This document shows positions 7,463-13,812 of a stretch of DNA of 20,594 nucleotides, piece after piece. Origin of the DNA: Syntrophobacteria bacterium. Its GTDB lineage: Bacteria > Desulfobacterota > DSWW01. The position numbers were made by a program, and so were the translations under genes. Under the pieces are notes generated by a model. That model saw only the letters and a program-made list of their open reading frames with translations. It was not told the origin of the DNA and did no database searches. The first letter of the stretch is position 1; each line of letters opens with the position of its first letter. The DNA is taken from assembly GCA_030145435.1 (NCBI GenBank), contig JAQYVQ010000639.1, forward strand, positions 1-20,594, in the 5' to 3' direction.

Positions 7463-7837
7463 ATGAAGGATGATAAAGACCTAAGATTGCAGGAAGTCAC
7501 TCGTGAAACGGCCGAGCCCGAACCCGAGACTGTTTCGGATTGCGAGTTCTGCAGCCTCCTGTGCGGGAGCACGCCCGCGAAAAGCCCTGCCGATCCACCG
7601 TCATTGCACTTCATGACCGAACGGGAACTCCAGGTTCTGGCTTCCATGAGGCGCCTGAAGCAGGAGGTATCGGAGATCAAGGCGCGCATGCGGGAGATGG
7701 AGCAACAGGGGATTTCGGAAGACGGGTCGGCCCTGCCGGTGCGGTTGGCAGACCTGAGAGCAGAATGGAAGAAGCTGGACAGAGAGAGGATGGATGCAGC
7801 CGAGGAGAGGATGAGGCTTCTCGGCCACATACAGTGA
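7463..7837 (+). CDS. Small coiled-coil protein with Cys cluster, unknown function
   Basis: The 124-residue product is not one I recognise. The N-terminal 25 residues are acidic and polar. They are followed by DCEFCSLLC, a cluster of three cysteines (C-x2-C-x3-C) that could bind a metal. From about residue 50 on, the sequence is a long amphipathic helix rich in Glu, Lys, Arg and Met with heptad-like Leu spacing, typical of a coiled coil. GGAGGT lies about 10 nt upstream of the chosen ATG; an in-frame TTG six codons earlier is possible. A longer frame from 7295 is unlikely because its extra segment precedes the Shine-Dalgarno sequence. The gene ends 22 nt from the convergent diguanylate cyclase gene. 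Confidence 0.6.
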   Translation: MKDDKDLRLQEVTRETAEPEPETVSDCEFCSLLCGSTPAKSPADPPSLHFMTERELQVLASMRRLKQEVSEIKARMREMEQQGISEDGSALPVRLADLRAEWKKLDRERMDAAEERMRLLGHIQ

Positions 7838-7859
7838 ATGAGCTAGCCCGTATTGCGCT

Positions 7860-9152
7860 CTATATGGATGACCGGCTCGTTCGAATCCACCCCTCAACCG
7901 GGCCGGATGATGTTTCGTCCGCATCGAAGAGGTAGGAACTGTGTGCCACGATACGGTTTCTCCCGGATTCCTTCGCCTTATAGAGGGCAGTGTCCGCGAG
8001 CCGAACCACTTCCTGGATCGATCTCCCGTGGTTCGGAAAGCATGCGACTCCACCGCTGATCGAGAGAAACCCGAAGGGCTGTTTCTCCCTGTGAGGAAAG
8101 GGGTGGTTGGCTATCGCATTCCGCAGGTACTCCGCATACCGAACGGCATCCTCGGTTGAGACATTGGGCATCATGACGATGAATTCCTCTCCCCCATAAC
8201 GCGCGACCACCGCGTCATCGGGCGCGCACCCGCGCAGGAGCCCACCGAATTCGATGAGCAGCCTGTCTCCCTCGTCGTGTCCGTTTGTGTCGTTGTACTG
8301 TTTGAAATAGTCCAAGTCGATCAAGAGGATCGAAATGGACGTCTGCTCCTGGGTTGCCTTCTCGACGAATCTCCGGGACATTCGGTAGAAGTAGCGACGG
8401 TTGTGCAGGCCGGTCAGCACATCCGTATCCGCATTGTGCCGTGCCCTGATCAGGAAGGATTGGTGGTACAGCACCACGCCGGCGATCTGCGCGACGATGC
8501 TGAGCAGATCCTTCTCCGTTCCGTTGGAGGAACCCGGCTCCCCAATCGCAATCACCCCGAGGACCCGTTTGTCGAACAGGATGGGAGCGGCCATCCAAAG
8601 CCTTCCGTTCCCCCTGGGAAGACCATCGTCGTAGAGATGTTTTCTGTTGAAGTACTCGTTCGTTATGATCATCTGATCCTTGGCTGCCGTGCCTACCAGG
8701 CCCTTCCCCATCGGCCGGACCACCTGACCTCTCGCGCCCTGGCCGAGGCCGTCCACCCTCTTCAGGACATCATCCTCCGGATCGTATGTGTAGAACTCGA
8801 CAACATCCGTGTGGAGGATGTTCTTCACGAGGGACGAGATGGTCGCTGCCAGATCCTCGATCTTCTGGCGGAAGTCCACGTTCCTCATCACGAAAGACAT
8901 GTTCGTGATGAGATTCAGGTAGCCGTCCCTCGCATCGTCGAATGAACTGATTTTGTGCTGGAGCATCTGGATTTGGCGGTTCTTCAACTGCACATCCCGA
9001 TGGAGGGAGGTCTCCGTCTTGTTGAGGGTCCGGCTCAGCCTGAACATCCAGACCGCGCTCAAAAGCAGAAGGAGAAGGAGAAGAATCGTGGTAACGAGGA
9101 AGATTTCTCCGAAGTAATTGAAGGTGTGGATTGTTGACAGGAGTATTTTCAT
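7860..9152 (-). CDS. Membrane-anchored GAF-GGDEF diguanylate cyclase
   Basis: The 430-residue protein starts with one membrane span (about 15-37), followed by a coiled-coil linker (40-75), a GAF-type sensor domain (about 95-230) and a GGDEF domain (about 240-405). The GGDEF domain shows TDVLTGLHNRRYF, the metal-binding region LLIDLDYFKQYNDTNGHDEGD and the intact active-site loop GGEEF (320-324), so it should make c-di-GMP from two GTP. The product-inhibition site RxxD, expected at 311-314, reads P-D-D-A, so feedback inhibition should be absent. The GAF domain may bind a small ligand, but nothing shows which. The start is an ATG. It is divergent from the ferritin-like/degenerate-GGDEF gene, sharing a 295-nt AT-rich region that probably holds both promoters. 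Confidence 0.93.
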   Translation of the reverse strand: MKILLSTIHTFNYFGEIFLVTTILLLLLLLLSAVWMFRLSRTLNKTETSLHRDVQLKNRQIQMLQHKISSFDDARDGYLNLITNMSFVMRNVDFRQKIEDLAATISSLVKNILHTDVVEFYTYDPEDDVLKRVDGLGQGARGQVVRPMGKGLVGTAAKDQMIITNEYFNRKHLYDDGLPRGNGRLWMAAPILFDKRVLGVIAIGEPGSSNGTEKDLLSIVAQIAGVVLYHQSFLIRARHNADTDVLTGLHNRRYFYRMSRRFVEKATQEQTSISILLIDLDYFKQYNDTNGHDEGDRLLIEFGGLLRGCAPDDAVVARYGGEEFIVMMPNVSTEDAVRYAEYLRNAIANHPFPHREKQPFGFLSISGGVACFPNHGRSIQEVVRLADTALYKAKESGRNRIVAHSSYLFDADETSSGPVEGWIRTSRSSI

Positions 9153-9447
9153 CGATCCCCAATCGCGATGTTCTTGTCTAACGCGTTTTAAAGCAAGGGC
9201 AGTGCCAAAGCGCGGCGGGAAGACGACGTTTCCGGTAAGAGACTGAAATTATTAATAAAATATGCGTAACTAGCCCTCCGGATTCTGCCCAAACGATGTT
9301 ACATGATCGAGTCAGTTCTCATTGTGATTCTCATTTCCCCAGGCATGTTTTCTCAGACTGATAATCACATCTCTTCAAGTCTTTCTTGATTCTGTTCGAT
9401 GGAACATTAAGTAGAGTTCGGATCCCGTTGAGGAGGGAGAAGAAACC
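9153..9447. promoter_or_regulatory. AT-rich divergent regulatory region
   Basis: This gap between two divergent GGDEF-domain genes is much richer in A+T than its surroundings, especially near 9249-9265. It contains two direct copies of TTCTCATT (9316-9323 and 9328-9335), 12 bp apart, and a GATAAT string at 9360-9365 that could be a -10 but lacks a good -35. The position suggests shared control of both genes. No specific regulator can be named. Confidence 0.4.
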
Positions 9448-10506
9448 GTGGAATCAGCCGCCGAAAAAGGGGTCGCGGACGTTCGCGAGGGGAGCATCTC
9501 CGAAGTCGTCCGTACCTGTTGGGTCATCTATCAGAAGGCCGCCGATGCGTACCGTGTCCTGGCCAACAATGCGATGAGCGACGAGATCTCCCATCTGTGG
9601 AGAAGCATGGCCGAGGGCATGAACAAACACACTCTGTACTGGAAAAAGATCTCTGAACGGGTCGAGAAAGATCCGACCGTAGAGGCTCTCGGGAACCCCC
9701 ATGCGGTGCTAGACCAGCTAAGGGATGTGGAAGCGAAGATCGACACGATCCAGGAATCCTGCACGGCCTTCAGGAGCGTGATGGACTACTTCTACCTGGC
9801 CTATAGCCTCGAGGTGCAGCTGATCCACCCTGTCCTCTGCTCCTTACCCGAATCGATCATGTCGGTGCCGGACAGGGAAGTGGTGAAGTGGGACTACCAG
9901 ACCAACCTGAAGAGCTTCCTTGCGGGGATGAAGAAGCACTGTGAACCCCACTATCTCCATGTGGCGCTCATGGATTCCCTGGAACGCATGTGGGGCCAAA
10001 ACAAACGGTTGGCTAAACAGAACAGTGTCGACCCCGTTACGGGCGCTTACAACAGGAAATCCCTGTTGAAGATCGTCTCCTCTTATTCAAGCCTGGCGGA
10101 GAGGGACGGCCACAATGTCGCCATCATCATGATCGGCGTCGAAAACATGGATGAGCTGTACAGGACCTTCGACATGAAGACGGCGGATGAGGTGGTGCAA
10201 CGCTTCTACAACGGAATCAAACCGGGCATTCGAGTTTCCGACATCATCGGCCGATACGATTTTTCCTCCTTTCTGATCTACTTGTCGAAGGTGCACCATC
10301 AGTACCTGTATGAAATCGCCCATCGGTTTTCCGAGTCTAGCCAATCGATACACAAGGCGGGCTTCATCATGTCTGTGCACATAGGCGGGTCCTACGGCCC
10401 GATCCGGGGCGAAGCAGGTCAGCGAATCGGGTACTACTTGACCCGGGCCAGGGACTGCCTGATGCGCGCAAAGTTGTCGCGCACCCAAAGGATTGTCATT
10501 GAATGA
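9448..10506 (+). CDS. Ferritin-like domain fused to a degenerate GGDEF domain (probable c-di-GMP receptor)
   Basis: The 352-residue protein has two parts. Residues 15-185 form a helical bundle resembling the ferritin-like protein encoded at 2325-2795: LWRSMAEGMNKH aligns with FWEKMAEEEIQH, and the C-terminal SFLAGMKKHCEPHYLHV with VFEGLASSTREHHLRLV. Most metal-ligand Glu positions are not kept, so iron binding is doubtful. Residues 190-350 are a GGDEF domain (VDPVTGAYNRKSLL) in which the active-site motif has become D-F-S-S-F (271-275), so it should not make c-di-GMP. The inhibitory-site motif R262-V-S-D265 is intact and lies exactly five residues before it, as in degenerate GGDEF receptors. 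The GTG start has GGAG about 8 nt upstream. It probably leads an operon with the HDOD gene. Confidence 0.85.
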   Translation: MESAAEKGVADVREGSISEVVRTCWVIYQKAADAYRVLANNAMSDEISHLWRSMAEGMNKHTLYWKKISERVEKDPTVEALGNPHAVLDQLRDVEAKIDTIQESCTAFRSVMDYFYLAYSLEVQLIHPVLCSLPESIMSVPDREVVKWDYQTNLKSFLAGMKKHCEPHYLHVALMDSLERMWGQNKRLAKQNSVDPVTGAYNRKSLLKIVSSYSSLAERDGHNVAIIMIGVENMDELYRTFDMKTADEVVQRFYNGIKPGIRVSDIIGRYDFSSFLIYLSKVHHQYLYEIAHRFSESSQSIHKAGFIMSVHIGGSYGPIRGEAGQRIGYYLTRARDCLMRAKLSRTQRIVIE

Positions 10507-10572
10507 ACCGGCCATGAAGGCGGCCGTCGAAATGATGCCGCCAAGGAAGCCGGAGACGAGAGGTCTCGACGA

Positions 10573-11454
10573 ATGACTCGAGGAGTAGCGTTGAAGGACG
10601 ACCCGGTTGCGGATTCCAGGGAGAGGATCCTGTCGAAGCTCTCTTCGGTTGCCGCCATACCGACCGCGTCTGTGGAGCTCGTTCGGCTCGTCCAGGAGCC
10701 GGATGCCCCGAACGCGAAGCTGGCGCAAGCGATCGAGTATGACCCCTCCCTGACTTCGAATCTCCTGCGCCTGTCCAACTCTGCCTATTTCGGGTTTTCC
10801 AGAGCCGTCAGCACGGTTCGTGACGCGATCTTCCTCCTGGGCCGGAACGAGATCTTTCAGCTCGTGGTCGCATCCGTTGTCGGAAAGATGACGCAGAAGT
10901 CTGTCAGGGGGTACGGCCTTTCTCCGAGTGAACTGTGGGACCATCTCATGGGCGTGGCCGTCGTTACGAGGCGACTCGGGGAATCCCTCCACCCGAAAAT
11001 CCCCAGCTACACCTTCACTGCGGGCCTTCTCCACGACATTGGAAAGATCGTGCTCGGAACCTTCGGGGAGGTGGACCCGGAGCCGATTATGGAACTGGCC
11101 GAGCAGGAGCAGATAGACCTGGTCTCCGCGGAACAGCGGATTCTCGGGATCGATCACGCAGAGGTGGGCGCCCGACTGCTCGAGAGCTGGAACGTGCCCG
11201 CCTACCTGGCCGAAGTCGTCCGGTGGCATCACGAACCGGAGAAGGACCCGGGTCAGGCGATCGTTTCGGGGTTGGTCCATGTGGCCGACGCCCTCTGCAT
11301 CGAGGCGGGGATCGGGACGAATGCAAACGGACACATTCGCTGGCTCGCAGGAGAAGTCCTGCAGAAGGCGTGCCTGGAGACGCACATTTCTGATGAGGTC
11401 ATCGAACAGGCCCTTGAAGAACTAGAAGGACTCCGCGACATATTCAGATCTTAG
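10573..11454 (+). CDS. HDOD-domain protein
   Basis: The 293-residue protein contains an HDOD domain over about residues 20-225. Typical features are SSVAAIPTASVELVRLVQEPDAPNAKLAQAIEYDPSLTSNLLRLSNSAYFG-like sequence, NxAxFG type motif and LLHDIGKIVLG with H154-D155. HDOD proteins are relatives of HD hydrolases, usually without full metal ligation, and take part in signalling, motility and DNA-damage control in proteobacteria. Here some HD motifs survive (H154-D155, H195, H219-H220), so residual metal binding cannot be excluded. The ATG has GAGG about 9 nt upstream. It follows the degenerate GGDEF gene by 66 nt on the same strand, which suggests a shared transcript and pathway. Confidence 0.9.
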   Translation: MTRGVALKDDPVADSRERILSKLSSVAAIPTASVELVRLVQEPDAPNAKLAQAIEYDPSLTSNLLRLSNSAYFGFSRAVSTVRDAIFLLGRNEIFQLVVASVVGKMTQKSVRGYGLSPSELWDHLMGVAVVTRRLGESLHPKIPSYTFTAGLLHDIGKIVLGTFGEVDPEPIMELAEQEQIDLVSAEQRILGIDHAEVGARLLESWNVPAYLAEVVRWHHEPEKDPGQAIVSGLVHVADALCIEAGIGTNANGHIRWLAGEVLQKACLETHISDEVIEQALEELEGLRDIFRS

Positions 11455-11587
11455 CCCCCTCCACGAGGGTGCATTTCTTGCTCCCCGAGAAGCAGTATTC
11501 CCCTTTAGAAATCCAAGGAAACGTCCGATGAATGGTGTGGGAGATTTCTGCCGCGGCCTCTAGGCGTACGCACAAAAGGAGTTTTCT

Positions 11588-13528
11588 GTGGCCCTTTCCG
11601 GGAAGAAGAAGAGAATCGGTGAACTTCTGGTCGAATCGGGGATCATGACCCCTCAAGACTTCGAGAAGATTCTTGCAGCGCAGAAGAACAGTAACAAGCG
11701 GATTGGTGAGCTCGTCGTTGAAAAGGGCATCTGCACCGAGTACGACATCGCCGCTGCTCTCTCCTCCCAGCTCGGGATGCCGTGCATCGACCTGAAGACA
11801 GTGGAGATCGAGCCCGCCGGGGTCGAGATCATCTCCGAGAGGCTGGCCCAAAAGCACCAGATCGTCCCGATTAAGGTGCGGGGCAGGGACCTGCACGTTG
11901 CGATGGCCGATCCTTTCAGCCACGATGCGCTGGAGGATGTTCAATTCGCAACCGGATATCGAATCCAGCCCTACATCTCAACCCCCAGCGATATCATCTG
12001 GGCCATCGAGAAGTACTACAACGTCGGCTCTTCGGTCGATTCCCTCGTGAGCGATATCATTCCGGAACAGGTCGAAGTTCTCGAGGCGGATCGAGAAGGC
12101 CAGCCCGAACTCGGGGACCTGCAGAAACAGAGCGAGGCGGCACCGATCATCCGGATGGTGAACCTGATCATCACGAGGGCGGTGGAGGCGAAAGCCTCGG
12201 ACATCCACATAGAGCCGAAGAAGAATAAACTCCTCGTGAGGGCCCGGGTCGACGGAGCCCTTCGGATCGACCTGGAACTCCCTCAGACAGTCCAGGGCGC
12301 CATCGTCTCGCGACTCAAGATCATGTCGAGCATGGACATTGCGGAGAGGCGGGTCCCCCAGGACGGAAGGATCACGGTCAAGCTGGGCAACAAGACCCTT
12401 GATCTTCGCGTATCCACACTGCCCACCACTTTTGGGGAGAAGGTCGTTATCCGAATCCTGGACTCGGAAGGCTCCCTCATTGGCCTGGAGAAGCTGGGCC
12501 TGGACGGGGAGACGCGCGATAAATTCGTTTCCCTCATCTCGAAGCCCCAGGGGATCGTCCTGGTCACCGGGCCCACAGGGAGCGGGAAGACCACGACCCT
12601 CTACACCGCGCTGTCCCACATAGCGGATGTGGAGAAGAACGTCAGCACCATCGAGGACCCGATCGAGTATGAACTGGCCGATATCAACCAGGTCGGCGTG
12701 GACGAAAAGGCGGGACGTACCTTCGCAGGCGTCCTGCGGTCTCTCCTCAGGCAGGACCCGGACGTGATCATGGTCGGGGAAATGCGAGACGTCACCACCG
12801 CCACGATCGCCATGCAGGCGTCGCTCACCGGGCATCTCGTGTTCAGCACGATTCACACGAACAACACGGTAGCGACCATCACCCGGTTGAGAGATCTGGG
12901 GGTTCCCTCGTACCTGATCTCCTCGACGATTATCGGGATCATCGCGCAGAGGCTGGTTCGGGTGATCTGTCCCTTCTGCAAGGAGGAGTACCAACCCCAT
13001 GAAGACAGCCTCAGGAGGCTTGCGCTGACCCCGGCCCAGGTGAAAGACCACAAGTTTCTTCGTGGGAAGGGATGCGGCAAGTGTGGCGAGACCGGGTACA
13101 AGGGCAGGGCGGGGATCTACGAGATGCTGGTCCTGAGCCAGAAGATCAAGGAGGCGATTGCCACCGAGGCCTCGGAGGGTCAGCTCAAGCAACTTGCCGT
13201 TGCCGAGGGGATGAAGACCCTTTCCCATGCCGGGGTGGAAAGGCTCATGCAGGGAACCACCACCGTGGACGAGGCTCTTCGAGCCATCCAGACCGATGAA
13301 GACTTTGGCAGTTTGTGCCCCGCCTGTAGTACGATCCTCGGCGCGGGGTTCATCGCGTGTCCGCAATGCGGCGAGAAGCTGATCGAGACCTGTCCGGCGT
13401 GCAGCAAGACGTTGGATGCGAGCTGGAAGTACTGCCCCTATTGTGCGGACCAACTGCCCGGGGTCAAGCAGGCTCAACAGGTGAAAAATTCGAAGATCAT
13501 ACCCATGGGCAAAGAAAGAACCGCTTGA
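11588..13528 (+). CDS. PilB/GspE-family ATPase with tandem MshEN domain and double zinc-ribbon tail
   Basis: The 646-residue protein is a type II secretion/type IV pilus extension ATPase. Two 24-residue MshEN motifs sit at 9-32 and 38-61, each starting RIGEL and ending in Q, separated by exactly five residues (KNSNK); this is the published c-di-GMP-binding layout of MshEN. The ATPase core follows, with Walker A GPTGSGKT (328-335), Asp box and Walker B (RQDPDVIMVGEMRD), His box and the CPFC...CGKCG zinc motif typical of PilB/GspE. From about residue 577 there is an extra tail with four CxxC pairs (CPAC, CPQC, CPAC, CPYC), two zinc ribbons, not usual in this family. The start is GTG with AAGGAG 7 nt upstream. 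No pilC, pilT, pilin or secretin genes are in the window, so the machine it powers is unknown. Confidence 0.92.
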   Translation: MALSGKKKRIGELLVESGIMTPQDFEKILAAQKNSNKRIGELVVEKGICTEYDIAAALSSQLGMPCIDLKTVEIEPAGVEIISERLAQKHQIVPIKVRGRDLHVAMADPFSHDALEDVQFATGYRIQPYISTPSDIIWAIEKYYNVGSSVDSLVSDIIPEQVEVLEADREGQPELGDLQKQSEAAPIIRMVNLIITRAVEAKASDIHIEPKKNKLLVRARVDGALRIDLELPQTVQGAIVSRLKIMSSMDIAERRVPQDGRITVKLGNKTLDLRVSTLPTTFGEKVVIRILDSEGSLIGLEKLGLDGETRDKFVSLISKPQGIVLVTGPTGSGKTTTLYTALSHIADVEKNVSTIEDPIEYELADINQVGVDEKAGRTFAGVLRSLLRQDPDVIMVGEMRDVTTATIAMQASLTGHLVFSTIHTNNTVATITRLRDLGVPSYLISSTIIGIIAQRLVRVICPFCKEEYQPHEDSLRRLALTPAQVKDHKFLRGKGCGKCGETGYKGRAGIYEMLVLSQKIKEAIATEASEGQLKQLAVAEGMKTLSHAGVERLMQGTTTVDEALRAIQTDEDFGSLCPACSTILGAGFIACPQCGEKLIETCPACSKTLDASWKYCPYCADQLPGVKQAQQVKNSKIIPMGKERTA

Positions 13529-13693
13529 CCCGTCAAACCCTTGACGCCCGGCGTGCATTGCCGAACGAAGAAGAGGGAATGAATAGGGGTCTTGGGGAAA
13601 AGAGTAGGAGATTTTAACCATTTGATGTCATTGGATATTTTTATGGGACGAGCGGTACGAATCGGGGTGTGGAGACCATCGGGTTACGAATTC

Positions 13694-13713
13694 GGCACAG
13701 ACCTTGCTGTGCC
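13694..13713. promoter_or_regulatory. Perfect 7-bp dyad, hairpin or operator
   Basis: GGCACAG (13694-13700) and CTGTGCC (13707-13713) are exact complements around a 6-nt loop. It lies 165 nt after the ATPase stop and 27 nt before the 11-bp repeats. No T-run follows, so it is more likely an operator half-site pair or weak hairpin than a terminator. Confidence 0.35.
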
Positions 13714-13740
13714 CTTGTTCATCCGCCTTAAGAAAACGGT

Positions 13741-13784
13741 GACGTACCAATGATGTACCAATGACGTACCAATGACGTACCGGT
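13741..13784 (+). repeat. Four 11-bp tandem repeats, GACGTACCAAT type
   Basis: Four head-to-tail copies occupy 13741-13751 (GACGTACCAAT), 13752-13762 (one change, GATG), 13763-13773 (identical to the first) and 13774-13784 (last three bases GGT). They end 28 nt before the FHA gene's ATG. An 11-bp period is close to one DNA helical turn, as expected for repeated binding of a regulator on one face, but replication slippage would give the same appearance. Confidence 0.85.
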
Positions 13785-13812
13785 TAACCAAAGAGGAAAG
13801 AAGGAGAGAACC

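Larger units (their letters stand above)
13529..13812. other. Intergenic region before the FHA gene
   Basis: The 284 nt between the ATPase and FHA genes contain a perfect dyad (13694-13713), a set of four 11-bp tandem repeats (13741-13784) and a possible 42-codon frame (13625-13753). No clear sigma70 promoter is visible. A good Shine-Dalgarno sequence, AGAAGGAGAGAACC, precedes the FHA start. Confidence 0.5.

Noticed and set aside
10087..11385. 432-codon minus-strand frame
   Set aside because: Covers the 3' end of the degenerate GGDEF gene and most of the HDOD gene, both firmly assigned on the plus strand.
11457..11469. CCCTC-CAC-GAGGG hairpin just after the HDOD stop
   Set aside because: Only a 5-bp stem and no T-run; not enough to call a terminator.
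11978..13621. 547-codon minus-strand frame opposite the ATPase gene
   Set aside because: It is the antisense of a certain PilB/GspE gene; its product is rich in Arg, Gly, Asp and His with no fold, as expected in GC-rich DNA.
13741..13784. CRISPR-like array
   Set aside because: Units are 11 bp, directly abutting and without spacers, so it is a simple tandem repeat.
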